Shown piece after piece: positions 30,288-42,310 of a stretch of 64,000 nucleotides of DNA. Every line of letters starts with the position of its first letter. Position 1 is the stretch's first letter. The translations under genes and the position numbers were made by a program. Origin of the DNA: Legionella moravica DSM 19234 (lineage in GTDB: Bacteria > Pseudomonadota > Gammaproteobacteria > Legionellales > Legionellaceae); contig NZ_AUHS01000003.1 in NCBI RefSeq assembly GCF_000423305.1, positions 1-64,000 of the forward strand, given 5' to 3'. The notes under the pieces are model-generated. The model did no database searches. It was given only the letters and a program-made list of their open reading frames with translations, and was not told the origin of the DNA.

Positions 30288-30731
30288 CTAGACTGTCAAA
30301 TTTGCTTTCACAATATTTGAAAATAGTATTTCATGATGTTCATTGTTAATATCCAGTACTACTGAACTCTCTGAAGCGGAGACAATAGTTCCTAACAACT
30401 TGCGCTTACCATTTACCGGCTTAAACGTCTTCAACTGTACAGGTTGTCCTGCATAACGCTCATACTGCCAAGCACTAAATAAAGGTCTCGGAATACCTGG
30501 AGATGAGATTTCCAAACTATAATTTCCAGGTATAGGATCTTCAACATCGAGCAGCGCACTAATGTGTTTGCTCACTTCCTGACAATCCTCAATTCCAATT
30601 CCATCTGGCTTATCTATGTAAATTCTTAATAAAGAATGTTTACCCTGAGATAGATATTCACATCCCCAAAGTTCATATCCCATAGCACGAACAGTAGGTG
30701 CTAATAAGTGTACCAATTCATCTTGCATCAT
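30288..30731 (-). CDS. rimP: Ribosome maturation factor RimP
   Basis: 30S subunit assembly factor, 147 residues from the first of two adjacent ATGs (30731, 30728). Family features: [39 protein letters not shown] and [16 protein letters not shown], the most conserved block. The frame is open to 30935, but that would translate the tRNA gene, so the longer version is rejected. First gene of the rimP-nusA-infB-rbfA-truB cluster. Confidence 0.95.
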   Translation of the reverse strand: MMQDELVHLLAPTVRAMGYELWGCEYLSQGKHSLLRIYIDKPDGIGIEDCQEVSKHISALLDVEDPIPGNYSLEISSPGIPRPLFSAWQYERYAGQPVQLKTFKPVNGKRKLLGTIVSASESSVVLDINNEHHEILFSNIVKANLTV

Positions 30732-30744
30732 AGTATTTACAAAC

Positions 30745-30765
30745 AAAAAAAGGGCGCACACGCCC
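30745..30765 (-). terminator. Terminator-like hairpin just before rimP
   Basis: On the minus strand GGGCGTGTGCGCCC (30752-30765) folds into a short GC-rich stem and is followed by seven T (30745-30751). It ends only 14 bases before the rimP start, so it can act as a leader attenuator for the whole operon and would also sit beside the ribosome binding site. Confidence 0.7.
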
Positions 30766-30813
30766 AAGTCTGTATAACGACTCAGATTCGCACGGTACCC
30801 TATGAAACATAAT

Positions 30814-30836
30814 AAAAAACCCCATAAATGGGGTTC
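30814..30836 (-). terminator. Terminator after initiator tRNA
   Basis: AACCCCAT and ATGGGGTT form an 8-base stem (30818-30835), followed by a run of T on the minus strand. It sits just past the CCA end of the tRNA and should end or trim the tRNA transcript before rimP. Confidence 0.85.
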
Positions 30837-30844
30837 TAATAAAG

Positions 30845-30921
<77 letters not shown>

Positions 30922-30986
30922 TCAACTGAGGCCAAGTATACTGTGACTTGGCATTCTTAGCAAGTACTTTCGCTAAAGAAATCAAA

Positions 30987-32429
30987 TTAATTAACAAAAG
31001 CATTAATGCACGCAGCAATTAATGCGCCAGGAAATATTCCCAAATACAACAAAGAAAGACAATTTATAGAAAATATAAATGTGTTTCCTTTGCTTATAGT
31101 AATTTGATCGTTGTGAACAGGTTGATCAAAATACATGATTTTAACAATGCGCAGATAATAATAGGCACCGATTACTGTAAACAGCAAGCCAAGTACTGCC
31201 ACCCAGGTTAACTGAACATCGACCAGGGCTTTTAAAACGAGTAATTTTGTAAAAAATCCAACTGTTGGGGGTACACCCGCCATAGAGAACATAACAAGCA
31301 ACATCATAAATGCCAACCATGGATTACGTTTATTTAACCCCTTTAGATCATCAATACTATCAATTTCCATGCCTTGCCTGGACATCAATACAATTATTCC
31401 GAATGCGCCAGCTGACATTAACGAATATATAAGGATGTAGTACAACGCTGCAGAGTAACCTGCTGCATTAGCTGCCAAAACACCAAATAAAGCATAGCCA
31501 ATATGCGAAATTGCAGAATAGGCGAACAAGCGTTTGATACTTGTTTGTATGACTGCAAATAAATTACCTAGGCCAGCTGAGAGCAAGGACATAACCAGAA
31601 TAATTTGTTGCCATTGAACGGTTATATCAACCAGACCAATTGTTAACAATCTGAACGCCATTCCCAATGCAGCAATTTTAGGAGCGGTACTAATGAATAG
31701 TGTTACAGAACTAGGTGCGCCTTGATACACATCTGGAGCCCACATGTGAAAGGGAACTGCTGCCAATTTAAATCCAACACCAGCCAGGATGAAAACCACA
31801 GCAAAAGCCATTATTGTATTTTGTTGTTGCCAATTGGCCGCCACAGCATTGGCTACATCTAACAAATCCAATTTACCTGTTGCACCATAAACTAAAGAAA
31901 TACCATAAAGCAGCATTCCAGATGCAATAGCGCCCATAACGAAATATTTCATTGCAGCTTCGGATGCATCACTGTTGGTTCTTCTGATGGCTGTCATTGC
32001 ATAAAGCGGCAAGGACATTAATTCAAGTCCAAGATATATGGTCAACAATGAGTGAGCTGAAACGAGAATCATCATACCCAGAGTAGAAAATAAACCCAAT
32101 ATATAATAATCACCCGAAGGGATTTTGCGCTCGTCGATGTAATTTCTGGAATAAATAAAACTTAATAGAACCGTTATATAAATAAATAACTTCATCAGGT
32201 GACCCACATCATCACTGATAAATAAATTATTGAAAATTAATAATTTAAAACTTCCCAGATACAGATAGCTCACACTGGCAGATAAAATTAAACCAGCACA
32301 TGCAATGTAAAATGCGATGTCTGAATGTTTGTGGCGAACAAATAAATCAGCAAGCAAAGCAAGGCATGCGGTGACCAACACGATCATTTCAGGGAGTGCT
32401 ACATGGAGATTTTCAAGTATTGCTATCAT
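30987..32429 (-). CDS. nuoN: NADH-quinone oxidoreductase subunit N
   Basis: Antiporter-like membrane subunit of complex I, 480 residues, about 14 membrane helices. The central conserved block reads [26 protein letters not shown] (key Lys in the first helix), followed by [14 protein letters not shown]. Last gene of the nuo cluster; 66 bases before the initiator tRNA. Helps move protons across the inner membrane. Confidence 0.97.
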   Translation of the reverse strand: MIAILENLHVALPEMIVLVTACLALLADLFVRHKHSDIAFYIACAGLILSASVSYLYLGSFKLLIFNNLFISDDVGHLMKLFIYITVLLSFIYSRNYIDERKIPSGDYYILGLFSTLGMMILVSAHSLLTIYLGLELMSLPLYAMTAIRRTNSDASEAAMKYFVMGAIASGMLLYGISLVYGATGKLDLLDVANAVAANWQQQNTIMAFAVVFILAGVGFKLAAVPFHMWAPDVYQGAPSSVTLFISTAPKIAALGMAFRLLTIGLVDITVQWQQIILVMSLLSAGLGNLFAVIQTSIKRLFAYSAISHIGYALFGVLAANAAGYSAALYYILIYSLMSAGAFGIIVLMSRQGMEIDSIDDLKGLNKRNPWLAFMMLLVMFSMAGVPPTVGFFTKLLVLKALVDVQLTWVAVLGLLFTVIGAYYYLRIVKIMYFDQPVHNDQITISKGNTFIFSINCLSLLYLGIFPGALIAACINAFVN

Positions 32430-32448
32430 ATTGTTTAACCTTGCGTTG

Positions 32449-33954
32449 TTACAATTTTGATTTATCGGCTAATGCCAATGTATGACTGACTGTTTGATGG
32501 ACATATTCCAACATGGGTTTAGGATAAACCCCCATCGCAATAACCATCAAAGCAAGTAGAACATAAGCGCTTAACTCGAAACCTGATATATCTTTTAAGG
32601 CAGCAACCTTTTCATTGGCTACAGGACCGAAAATTACTCGTTTATACATCCACAAAGTATAAGCAGCTCCTATGATGAGCGTTAAAGCAGCCCAAAACGC
32701 AACCCAAAAACCTGCTTTTATACTGCCTAAGATAACCATAAACTCGCCAACAAAGCCGGAAGTTCCTGGTAATCCGGCATTTGCCATAGCAAAGAGCATA
32801 AAAAATGATGCAAAAATTGGCATGGTATTCACTATTCCACCTAAATCAGCCAGTTTTCTTGTGTGCATTCGCTCGTAAATATACCCTACACCAGCAAACA
32901 TAGCACTTGAAACAAAAGCATGAGAAATCATTACCACTATAGCGCCTTCAAGAACCAAACCGGCACTACTTAATCCAGAGCTGTTTGCTATGGCAAATAT
33001 GGCGAAGCAACCTAAAGTTACAAAGCCCATATGGGATATTGACGAATAGGCAATGAGTCGCTTCATGTCTTTTTGAATGATTGCTATTAATCCAATGTAG
33101 ACGACTGCAATCAATGACAATACAACCATTAAAGTTGCATATTTACCGCATGCATCTGGAACTATAGGCAAAGAGAATCTGATGAATCCATAGGCACCAA
33201 GCTTTAAAAGAATTGCCGCAAGAATTACTGAACCTCCTGCCGGTGCCTCGGTATGTGCATCGGGCAACCAGGTATGAACAGGGAACATCGGTATTTTGAT
33301 GGCAAAACCAAGAAAAAATGCAATGAAAATTAAAGTTTGCGCAGTCATTGATAATTTGATTGCATAAAAGGTTTCGATTTTGAACGACCCGGCTATGTAA
33401 CCCATATATAAAAAACTGGCCAACATTAAAACAGACCCAAGGAACGTATACAGGAAAAACTTGATTGCTGCATAAACGCGATTTTCTGAACCCCATATAC
33501 CAATGATTAAATACATTGGAATTAAAGTTGCTTCCCAGAATATGTAAAAAAGTATTGAATCCATAGCTGAAAAGACACCAACCAGAAGTCCCTGCATGAT
33601 TAAGAATGCAGACATGTACTGAGCTACTCTTTTTGTGATGCTGTCCCAAGTTGCCAAAATAACAATCAGATTAGTAAATATGCTTAAGACAATCAATAAT
33701 AAGGATAAACCGTCGACACCGAGACTGTAATTAATACCCAGTGAAGGCATCCAGGTAATTTCTTCAGTAAATTGCATGCTGAAGGATTGAAGATCAAATC
33801 CATTAATCAGCGGAACGCATAATATGAGACATAATATCACTGTAAATAATGATAAATAACGCGCTACATTCGGATTGCTATCGTCGCCAGTAAGGAGAAC
33901 AAAAACTCCGCCTAATATAGGCAACCAAATTAATAAATTAAGCAAATGATGCAT
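32449..33954 (-). CDS. nuoM: NADH-quinone oxidoreductase subunit M
   Basis: Antiporter-like proton-pumping subunit of complex I, 501 residues. Typical segments are [43 protein letters not shown] (with the buried Lys) and [18 protein letters not shown]. About 14 membrane helices. Ends 19 bases before nuoN. It is separated from nuoL by an unusual 167-base gap. Confidence 0.97.
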   Translation of the reverse strand: MHHLLNLLIWLPILGGVFVLLTGDDSNPNVARYLSLFTVILCLILCVPLINGFDLQSFSMQFTEEITWMPSLGINYSLGVDGLSLLLIVLSIFTNLIVILATWDSITKRVAQYMSAFLIMQGLLVGVFSAMDSILFYIFWEATLIPMYLIIGIWGSENRVYAAIKFFLYTFLGSVLMLASFLYMGYIAGSFKIETFYAIKLSMTAQTLIFIAFFLGFAIKIPMFPVHTWLPDAHTEAPAGGSVILAAILLKLGAYGFIRFSLPIVPDACGKYATLMVVLSLIAVVYIGLIAIIQKDMKRLIAYSSISHMGFVTLGCFAIFAIANSSGLSSAGLVLEGAIVVMISHAFVSSAMFAGVGYIYERMHTRKLADLGGIVNTMPIFASFFMLFAMANAGLPGTSGFVGEFMVILGSIKAGFWVAFWAALTLIIGAAYTLWMYKRVIFGPVANEKVAALKDISGFELSAYVLLALMVIAMGVYPKPMLEYVHQTVSHTLALADKSKL

Positions 33955-34121
33955 ACCTTCACCTTATCTTCACTGTCATTTAGCTAAGAAACATAATCAC
34001 ATATGGCCTAGGAGATACATTAAGTATTTCCTTTGAGCTGGTTTAATCATGTTTAAGCGCTTTCGAAGCAAACTTCACCTGGATAGTTTTATAAGCTAAT
34101 CCAGGAACGTTTGATTTCATA

Positions 34122-36095
34122 TTAGCCGAGTATCAACCAGCACAAAAAACCCAATAACCCAAATACCATAACTGTTGCGTAATGATATAGATAACCACTT
34201 TGAATCGCACGCCCTTTAGCTGAACACCATCGAACAAAACGACTACTACCATTTACAACCAGGCCATCAATCAATTTCTGATCGCCAACAGCGTAAAGTA
34301 CGCGTCCCAGCCCTTTTGATCCTTTAACAATAAAGAAATCGTTAAATCGATCAAATCCGTATTTATTTACCAATATAGTGTACAGGAAGGATAAATGGCG
34401 TGAACAATATCCCGGAATAGAAGGAACAGCGATATAGCAAATCCAGGCGATTAGTGCACCAGCCAAGGAAATCCAAAGTGTTAAAGAATGAACTGAATGA
34501 AGTGCACTTTCAAATGGTGATGTCACTTCTCTTCCTAATTCCAGTAACACATCATGTTCCGGCAGTGTAAATATTGAGGAGCTTAATAAAGTGGGATTAT
34601 CAAACAGCATAGGCATATATAATACATAACCTAATATAATGGATGGTATAGCCAACAGAACTAGAGGAACCCATACTACCCAAGGTGATTCATGCACATG
34701 ACTCAAAGTATGAGCATCCATTCTTGGTTTTCCGTGGAAGGTCATAAAGAGAGATCTAAAGGTATAAAGCGCTGTAACCATAGCTCCAACGGTTACACAA
34801 AAATAGGCATAACTGCTACCGGGGATTTGTGATAGCTGTGCCGCTTCGATAATTGTATCTTTGGAGTAAAAGCCTGAAAATGGTGGAAAAGCACAAAGTG
34901 CCAAGCTGCCTATTACAAAAGTAATATAAGTTATAGGCATTTTATTCCATAAACCACCCATTTTACGCATGTCTTGCTCGTGATGCATTCCAATAATTAC
35001 AGAACCAGCACCGAGAAAGAGTAATGCTTTAAAACAAGCGTGAGTGAGGAGGTGAAACATCCCGGCACTATAAGCAGACACGCCCATAGCAACCATCATA
35101 TAACCCAACTGAGACAAAGTAGAATATGCAACCACTCTTTTTATATCATTCATTACCAATGCGAGAATTCCAGTAAATAAGGCTCCTGTAGCTCCTATGA
35201 CCAGTATCACACTCAACGCAGTTGTCGACAGTTCCATTAACGGAGAAACTCTTGCTACCATAAACACGCCTGCAGTAACCATCGTTGCAGCATGGATTAG
35301 AGCTGAAATTGGCGTTGGGCCCTCCATTGATTCAGGCAACCATACGTGAAGAGGGACTTGAGCAGATTTACCCATAGCACCGACATAAAGCAATATGCAA
35401 ATCACCGTAATCAATGACCAGTCATGACCACTAAATAGTTGAATATTCTGACTAGCGAGATAGCTGGCACTTTTAAATACTGTCTCGTAATCCAAACTTC
35501 CTGTATAGGCAAATACCAGTGCAATACCCAGGACAAATCCAAAATCGCCTACTCTGTTGACTAAAAACGCTTTAAGACTGCCTTCGAGAGCAGATTCTTT
35601 TTGATACCAGAACCCAATCAGCAAATAAGATACTAATCCGACGCCTTCCCAACCAAAGAACAACTGAAGAAAATTGTTTGAAGAAACCAACATTAACATC
35701 ATAAAGGTAAATAATGAAATATAGCTAAAAAAGCGTTGGTAACCATCGTCATCCGCCATATAACCAATACTATAGATATGCACCAGCAAAGAAACAAAAT
35801 TGACGATAACCAACATCACAACACTTAGTGGATCAATTAAAAATCCTATGCTGAATTCATAAGGGATTAACAAACCACCGCTAGCCCAATTGTAAAGCAC
35901 TGAATTTGTAGTTGGGATAAACCCTGAAAAGATACCCCAAGCTATGTAAATGGATAGCAAAAGCGATATTGAAACACCCAGGATTGTTACACTCTGGGCA
36001 CCCACTCTTCCAATCTGATTACGAAAGAAACCGGCAATTGCTGATCCTGCCAGAGGAGCTAAAACAATTATTAGACAAAGTTGTTGTATACTCAC
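34122..36095 (-). CDS. nuoL: NADH-quinone oxidoreductase subunit L
   Basis: Largest antiporter-like subunit of complex I, 657 residues. About 14 core helices with [27 protein letters not shown]-type channel sequence (here ...[14 protein letters not shown]), then a long C-terminal amphipathic helix region that runs along nuoM and nuoN. Start is GTG at 36095 with AAAGG upstream. Four bases separate it from nuoK. Confidence 0.97.
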   Translation of the reverse strand: [657 protein letters not shown]

Positions 36096-36099
36096 AATG

Positions 36100-36405
36100 T
36101 TAACCTTTTAAATGATTCATCTTATCTACGTCTATATTGCCACGATTTCTATACAGCAACATAACTATGGCCAAACCAATAGCTGCTTCTGCTGCAGCTA
36201 CTGTTAAAATAAAGAAGACAAAAACCTGACCGCCCAATTCATTGTAATAATGGGAAAATGCAACAAAATTGGTGTTAACTGACAATAACATTAATTCAAC
36301 GCATACAAGAAGCAAAATGATATTTTTGCGATTCAACATGATGCCAACAAGGCTTAAACCAAATAAAATCGCACCTAATATCAGATAATTAATAACCGGT
36401 ATCAT
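36100..36405 (-). CDS. nuoK: NADH-quinone oxidoreductase subunit K
   Basis: Small three-helix membrane subunit of complex I, 101 residues. Contains the two buried glutamates expected in the proton path: [16 protein letters not shown] in the second helix and [17 protein letters not shown] in the third. Family length is about 100. Confidence 0.97.
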   Translation of the reverse strand: MIPVINYLILGAILFGLSLVGIMLNRKNIILLLVCVELMLLSVNTNFVAFSHYYNELGGQVFVFFILTVAAAEAAIGLAIVMLLYRNRGNIDVDKMNHLKG

Positions 36406-36421
36406 AAAGGATTCCCCAATT

Positions 36422-37081
36422 TCATTTCTCTGATTTCATACTGATTAACTGAACTCGATCATTTCTGCGAGTCATAATCTGCTGTGTAATATTTTGTTTT
36501 TTTGATCGAACTGTTGTTCTATGTACTAACGTTATCGCTGAGATTATGGCCACTAGCAGTAGTACAGCTGCCAATTCAAACGCCAGAAAATAATCTGTAT
36601 ACAAAACCAAGCCCAGGGCTTCAGTATTCGATACGTTACTTTGCGGCTTTATTGTATTTTCATCACCAGGAGCAACAATGAGTTGAGAGCCATCAACTGT
36701 TACTTCCTGTTGAATCTGAGTTGTCGATTTAAATGAATCTGTTGGTACAGCTACCAGTAGAATTCCAACTAACAGTGCAACGACTATTAACCCAAATGGC
36801 AAGTATCGTAGAAAATGACTGGTCATACTTTCAACGTCAATGTTAAGCATCATTACTACGAATAAAAACAAGGTCATTACTGCGCCAACATAAACAAGCA
36901 CCAGGATGAGTGCAAGAAACTCAGCCTCCATCAATATCCATAGCACCGAGCTGGCAAAAAATGTTAATACCAGAAATAAAACACATCGAACCGGATTATT
37001 CTGACTAATAACCATAAGTGCAGAACCTACAGCTAGAGCAGCAAAAATATAAAAAATTACCTGCAGTAATAATTCATTCAT
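36422..37081 (-). CDS. nuoJ: NADH-quinone oxidoreductase subunit J
   Basis: Five-helix membrane subunit of complex I, 219 residues. Family sequence [22 protein letters not shown] is present. An extra stretch of about 35 polar residues ([14 protein letters not shown]...) lies between helices 4 and 5, and a basic tail ends the protein. Confidence 0.96.
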   Translation of the reverse strand: MNELLLQVIFYIFAALAVGSALMVISQNNPVRCVLFLVLTFFASSVLWILMEAEFLALILVLVYVGAVMTLFLFVVMMLNIDVESMTSHFLRYLPFGLIVVALLVGILLVAVPTDSFKSTTQIQQEVTVDGSQLIVAPGDENTIKPQSNVSNTEALGLVLYTDYFLAFELAAVLLLVAIISAITLVHRTTVRSKKQNITQQIMTRRNDRVQLISMKSEK

Positions 37082-37092
37082 AGATCACCCCG

Positions 37093-37593
37093 TTATCGGT
37101 ACTTTTCATCAGCAGTACGATCTGCTGCAAGTTTCGGTTCCATTAAATCACCCAATGCCAATAACTTTTCTTTGGTCATGATGTTCTGGCCACGTTCACT
37201 GATATGGTAGTGATGAACAGGGGTCACTACTATAGAATCAACCGGGCATGACTCCTCACACAATCCACAATTAATGCATTTGAACATATCAATGTCATAA
37301 CGAGTGGTGCGCCGTGATCCGTCCTCGCGTTGTTCTGACTCAATTGTAATGGCTAACGCAGGGCATACCGCTTCACACAATTTGCATGCGATACAGCGTT
37401 CTTCACCGTTGGGATAGCGACGCAATGCCAAAACACCTCTAAAACGAGGGGAAATTGGTGTGAATTCTTCAGGAAACTGAATAGTCGTTTTCTTCTTAAA
37501 GAAATATTTCCCTGTTAACTTTAAACCAGATAAAAGTTCCCACAGAAGAAAACTGCGTACATAATGTCGAATATATTGATATGCTTTTTTCAT
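37093..37593 (-). CDS. nuoI: NADH-quinone oxidoreductase subunit I
   Basis: Complex I subunit with two 4Fe-4S clusters (N6a and N6b), 166 residues. The two ferredoxin motifs are [12 protein letters not shown] and [12 protein letters not shown], spaced by about 40 residues. The N-terminal amphipathic stretch sits on the membrane. Carries electrons toward NuoB. Starts 18 bases after nuoH. Confidence 0.97.
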   Translation of the reverse strand: MKKAYQYIRHYVRSFLLWELLSGLKLTGKYFFKKKTTIQFPEEFTPISPRFRGVLALRRYPNGEERCIACKLCEAVCPALAITIESEQREDGSRRTTRYDIDMFKCINCGLCEESCPVDSIVVTPVHHYHISERGQNIMTKEKLLALGDLMEPKLAADRTADEKYR

Positions 37594-37611
37594 CGGCTTC
37601 TCTATTAACCA

Positions 37612-38634
37612 TTAAAACCAGGGTTTGAAGTGAGTGACAACCATTAATGCTGTAACTATTACCCAAACTATGGTGACAGGGATGAGTACTTTCCATCCTA
37701 AACGCATGAGCTGATCGTACCGATATCGAGGAAACGTTGCTCTAATCCATAAATATACAAATAGGAAGAAGCTTATTTTGAGTAATAACCAGACAAAGCC
37801 AGGAACTACATAAAATAAGTCATCCAGAAAAGAAACACCTTCAAAAGGGGACATCCATCCACCCATGAACAAAAGCGCCATTACAGTAGAAATTAAAATC
37901 ATACTGGCGTATTCAGAAAGGAAAAAGATTGCGAAACCGATTCCCGAATATTCAACATGGAATCCAGCCACAATTTCAGATTCACCTTCCGCCAAGTCAA
38001 ATGGTGCTCTGTTGGTTTCTGCAATACCTGCAATCCAAAAAACCAAAAATAGAGGTAGTAGAGGAATAAACCACCAATGCAGTATGCCTCCTTTCTGAGA
38101 GAGTACGATATCAGTGATATTCATACTGCCTGCAGCCAGTAAAACACCCACAAAGGCAAATCCCATTGCGATTTCATAGGACACTGTTTGAGCAGTACTT
38201 CTTAAAGCTCCGAACATGGCGTATTTGGAATTAGATCCCCAACCGGCTATAAGCACCCCGTAGACACCCAGCGAACTCATTGCGAAAAGGTACAACACCC
38301 CGGCATTAATATTGGCCAATACTACGCCTTCCTCAAAGGGAATTACGGCCCAGCCAGCAAGTGACGGTGCGAGAGCAAAAAGTGGAGCAATCACAAATAA
38401 ATATTTATTTGATTTTGTTGGAACGATAATTTCCTTCGTTATCAACTTAATCAAGTCGGCAAAGGGTTGGAGTAAGCCTTTTAATCCAACTCTATTTGGG
38501 CCTATCCGTACTTGAATATATCCTATAACCTTGCGTTCTGCATAAGTAAGATAAGCAACACATAGCAGTAGCGGCACTACTATTACCAGTATTTTAATGA
38601 TGATCCAAATTAATATGCTAATATTTTGAAGCAT
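37612..38634 (-). CDS. nuoH: NADH-quinone oxidoreductase subunit H
   Basis: Membrane subunit of complex I that shapes the quinone site, 340 residues, eight helices. Clear signatures: [20 protein letters not shown] and [24 protein letters not shown]. Ends in the [21 protein letters not shown] block. Confidence 0.98.
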   Translation of the reverse strand: MLQNISILIWIIIKILVIVVPLLLCVAYLTYAERKVIGYIQVRIGPNRVGLKGLLQPFADLIKLITKEIIVPTKSNKYLFVIAPLFALAPSLAGWAVIPFEEGVVLANINAGVLYLFAMSSLGVYGVLIAGWGSNSKYAMFGALRSTAQTVSYEIAMGFAFVGVLLAAGSMNITDIVLSQKGGILHWWFIPLLPLFLVFWIAGIAETNRAPFDLAEGESEIVAGFHVEYSGIGFAIFFLSEYASMILISTVMALLFMGGWMSPFEGVSFLDDLFYVVPGFVWLLLKISFFLFVYLWIRATFPRYRYDQLMRLGWKVLIPVTIVWVIVTALMVVTHFKPWF

Positions 38635-38646
38635 TTTAGTACCTAT

Positions 38647-40998
38647 CTAGCGCTTAATAGTTATTGCAGCAAATGAATGACCTAAATCTACAGTCTCAGG
38701 CATCGCGTTTGCTACCCATACAACATCCGCCGCAATGCGCTCGTCACGTTTAAGCGGCAATGTTATCTCAATATCTCCCTGAGATACAGTAGCAATATCG
38801 TCTAATTTCAATCTATCTGCTGTTGCAGGGTTAATCCTTATACAGGCTGATTCAGAAGCAGCACATAACTGCAGTTCTTTTGCGTTTCGTACAATTGCAT
38901 CAATCCGATATAGAGGCCATTCACCTACGCGAACAAGCGATTGGTTTATAACAGGAAGGGACTCTGGATAATATGGCGTGTAATCATGCTCCATCGTCAT
39001 TGCAGCGCACTCTTTTACTTCAGATAAAATTTCCTCTGTTGAAGTATATTCAAAATCCTTGCAATGCAATAAGTTACCCAGCACTCTTAAAACCTTCCAG
39101 GCTGGGCGTGATTCTTCAAAAGGTAATAAAGCGCCCTTTACGGTTTGCCATGTATTATCTACATTAATGTAAGTCCCGGATGTTTCTGCAAATGGGGCTA
39201 TTGGTAGAATTACATCAGCATAATCGAGCATTGAATCATGCTGATACGCCGATAACATCACTACAAACTCAGCAGCGAGCATGGATTGTCTGGCACCATA
39301 GGGATTGGCAAAATCAAATCCAGGCTCCACAGCCATTAAAAAATATCCCTTCAATTTGGCATTTAATGCTTCGTGTACATTCATGCCTGGCTCGGCAACA
39401 GACTTCCCTGCTACTGTTCTGTGTGGCAACATTCCCGCCATGCAGGCACCAGCAGAATTAGCGCCAGTGGTTAACCTAAGAACATTAGCGCCACTTAATT
39501 GTTTAATCACTGCAATCAAGGTACGTATTATTGATGCATCAGGATGATTTTCACAAATCGCTCCAGTGACAATACATGCATTCTCTTCTTTTAATAAAGC
39601 CGCTACAGTGTTGGAAAATTGATCTGCTTCAAGGCCAATTAAGAGTTTTTGTACTTCCTCTGGCAAGTTTTTAACATTTGGTGTCAATGCAAGAGCCAGT
39701 CTGGCCAGTTGCATTGGCATTTCTAATGGAGAAATAACTGTTTTGCCATCCAACTCGAAACGATAATCATAATCAACAGGATTAATAGCATGGATTTTTG
39801 CTCCATTTCGATAAGCCTTTCTTACGCGTACTCCTGCCAGCGGAACTTCTCTGTCGATATTACATCCGACAAGTAATATTGCATTTTGATGTTCTATATC
39901 AGCATAAGGAATAGAACTGCCTGGAGTTGTGCTTTGGTTATCCTGATCTCGGAAATCAATTTGTTGAAGTCTGTGATCAATATTATGCACACCAATTTCA
40001 CGCATTAATTTTTGTAAAAGATACATTTCTTCTAATGTTGACGAACTGGATGCGAAGGCAGCCATTTGTTCAGCACCATTTTGTTTAATTACGCGGCTGA
40101 TACCATCGGCAGTAAATTTCAGAGCGGTTTCCCAATCAACTGTTTCCCATTGACCGTTACGCTTAATTTGGGGCTTTCCTGCACGTGATGTGCTTTTTAA
40201 TCCCAGATAGCTGAATCTGTCTCTATCGGATAACCATGTTTCATTAATGCCTTCATTTTCTTTGGGTACTGCGCGCATCAAAACATTGTTTCGAGTATGC
40301 AGATATATATTAGAACCCAGGCAATCATGAGGAGCAATGCTATCATGCTGAGTTAATTCCCATGACCGTGCAGTAAATCGATATGGTTTAGACGTTAATG
40401 CACCTACAGGACATAAATCGATAATGTTTCCAGAGACCTCTGAGGTCATGCTATGCTTTACATAGGTACCGATTTGCATGTGTTCACCACGGCCAGTAGC
40501 GCCCAGTTCTCTTACACCTGCAACTTCATCACCAAATCGAACACAACGCGTGCAATGTATACAACGAGTCATTTCAGTAGAGATCAACGTACCTAAATCA
40601 TCATCCTCAACTGAACGCTTACTCTCAGTATATTCAGAGTGGTCATCACCAAAGCCCATGGAAACATCTTGTAATTCGCACTCGCCACCCTGATCGCAAA
40701 TCGGGCAATCCAGCGGGTGATTTATTAATAAAAACTCCATAACTACTTTCTGTGAATGCAAGGCTTGTTCGGATTTAGTATATACTTTCATTCCGTTCGT
40801 TATCGGAGTGGCGCAAGCAGGTACCGGCTTTCTTCCATTTTCAACTTCAACCAAACACATACGGCAGTTAGCCGCCACTGACAGTTTTTTATGATAGCAA
40901 AAACGAGGAATATGAATACCCGCTTCATCTGCTACTTCAATGATCATTTTACCGTTTTCGACTTCAAATGTTTTACCGTCAATTTCAATAGTAGCCAT
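38647..40998 (-). CDS. nuoG: NADH-quinone oxidoreductase subunit G
   Basis: Iron-sulfur subunit of complex I, 783 residues. N-terminal 2Fe-2S domain (CYHKKLSVAANCRMCLVEV), a 4Fe-4S region with HxxxC (HPLDCPICDQGGECELQD), a second cluster set (CIHCTRCVRF), then a molybdopterin-oxidoreductase-like body without cofactor function. Length is shorter than the 900-residue E. coli form, but normal for many gammaproteobacteria. Confidence 0.97.
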   Translation of the reverse strand: MATIEIDGKTFEVENGKMIIEVADEAGIHIPRFCYHKKLSVAANCRMCLVEVENGRKPVPACATPITNGMKVYTKSEQALHSQKVVMEFLLINHPLDCPICDQGGECELQDVSMGFGDDHSEYTESKRSVEDDDLGTLISTEMTRCIHCTRCVRFGDEVAGVRELGATGRGEHMQIGTYVKHSMTSEVSGNIIDLCPVGALTSKPYRFTARSWELTQHDSIAPHDCLGSNIYLHTRNNVLMRAVPKENEGINETWLSDRDRFSYLGLKSTSRAGKPQIKRNGQWETVDWETALKFTADGISRVIKQNGAEQMAAFASSSSTLEEMYLLQKLMREIGVHNIDHRLQQIDFRDQDNQSTTPGSSIPYADIEHQNAILLVGCNIDREVPLAGVRVRKAYRNGAKIHAINPVDYDYRFELDGKTVISPLEMPMQLARLALALTPNVKNLPEEVQKLLIGLEADQFSNTVAALLKEENACIVTGAICENHPDASIIRTLIAVIKQLSGANVLRLTTGANSAGACMAGMLPHRTVAGKSVAEPGMNVHEALNAKLKGYFLMAVEPGFDFANPYGARQSMLAAEFVVMLSAYQHDSMLDYADVILPIAPFAETSGTYINVDNTWQTVKGALLPFEESRPAWKVLRVLGNLLHCKDFEYTSTEEILSEVKECAAMTMEHDYTPYYPESLPVINQSLVRVGEWPLYRIDAIVRNAKELQLCAASESACIRINPATADRLKLDDIATVSQGDIEITLPLKRDERIAADVVWVANAMPETVDLGHSFAAITIKR

Positions 40999-41014
40999 GG
41001 TCTAACCTTCTCAA

Positions 41015-42301
41015 TTATGCTGCAACGATCGAGCGTTTATGCTTAATGAAATAATCAAATTCATTATAAAAATGTTTAATGAAACTTTGCACTGGCCAGG
41101 CAGCAGCCTCGCCCAAAGCACATATGGTTCGTCCTTCAATGTTATTAGCAACATTGACCAGTTTTTCAATATCCCCCGGCTCACCATGGCCGTGTCTGAT
41201 TCGATGTAATAATCGAACCAACCAGCCTGTACCTTCGCGACAAGGTGTACACTGACCGCAAGATTCTTCCATATAAAATTCTGAAATGCGATATAAAGCA
41301 TCCACCATGCACGTTGTTTCATCCATAACAATTACGGCTCCAGAACCAAGTCCTGAACCTGCTTTCTGGATGCTGTCGTAATCCATATCCAGTCCAAGCA
41401 TTACATCACCAGGTAAAACTGGCATGGAAGTTCCGCCAGGAATAACGGCTTTAATTTTACGATTTTCCAAAACCCCACCGGCCAAATCAAGAAGAGTCTT
41501 AAATGGTGTACCCAACGGGATCTCAAAATTTCCTGGTTTGTTTATATGCCCACTCACACTAAAGCATTTTGTTCCGCCATTGTTCGGCTTGCCCAGTTTA
41601 AGGAACCACTCGCCACCTTTTTCCATGATAACCGGGACGGAGGCAAATGTTTCGGTGTTATTAATCGTAGTGGGTTTACCATACAAACCATAATTAGCTG
41701 GAAATGGGGGTTTAAATCGTGGTTGACCTTTTTTACCTTCTAATGAATTTAGAAGCGCTGTTTCTTCACCACATATATAAGCGCCAGCACCTAAATGGTT
41801 GAACAGATCAAAATCGACCCCAGAGCCCATAATATTTTTGCCAAGTAATCCAGCAGCATATGCTTCTTTTAATGCCTGCTCGGTGCGCTCATAGGGTAAC
41901 CAAAATTCACCTCGAATATAGTTATATCCAACAGTTGCGCCCATAACGTATCCCGCAATGGCCATACCTTCAATAAGTTGGTGCGGATTTAAACTTAAAA
42001 TTTCTCTATCTTTACAAGTACCCGGTTCCCCTTCGTCCGAATTACACACGACGTATTTTTGAACGGGAGAATTACGGTTCATAAAACTCCATTTTAGTCC
42101 TGTAGGGAAACCTGCTCCACCTCGTCCGCGCAGTGCAGACGTTTTTAACTCATCTATGATTAATTGAGGAGAGGTTTGTTCTTTTAATATCTTACGCCAC
42201 GCACTATATCCACCAACACTTTCATAAGTAGATAGAGTCCATGGCTCTGGTAAATGAACTGTTCGATAACAAACCTGATTTAATTCAACCATGTCTAGCA
42301 C
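41015..42301 (-). CDS. nuoF: NADH-quinone oxidoreductase subunit F
   Basis: NADH- and FMN-binding subunit of complex I, 428 residues. NADH site [18 protein letters not shown] region [16 protein letters not shown], cluster N3 motif [15 protein letters not shown], with the distant Cys in [14 protein letters not shown]. Entry point for electrons; followed by nuoG after 16 bases. Confidence 0.98.
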   Translation of the reverse strand: MLDMVELNQVCYRTVHLPEPWTLSTYESVGGYSAWRKILKEQTSPQLIIDELKTSALRGRGGAGFPTGLKWSFMNRNSPVQKYVVCNSDEGEPGTCKDREILSLNPHQLIEGMAIAGYVMGATVGYNYIRGEFWLPYERTEQALKEAYAAGLLGKNIMGSGVDFDLFNHLGAGAYICGEETALLNSLEGKKGQPRFKPPFPANYGLYGKPTTINNTETFASVPVIMEKGGEWFLKLGKPNNGGTKCFSVSGHINKPGNFEIPLGTPFKTLLDLAGGVLENRKIKAVIPGGTSMPVLPGDVMLGLDMDYDSIQKAGSGLGSGAVIVMDETTCMVDALYRISEFYMEESCGQCTPCREGTGWLVRLLHRIRHGHGEPGDIEKLVNVANNIEGRTICALGEAAAWPVQSFIKHFYNEFDYFIKHKRSIVAA

Positions 42302-42310
42302 CTCTATCTC

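Noticed and set aside
33143-33649. 168-codon frame inside nuoM
   Set aside because: Out-of-frame shadow on the same strand, with unusual Cys/His content, inside a certain gene.
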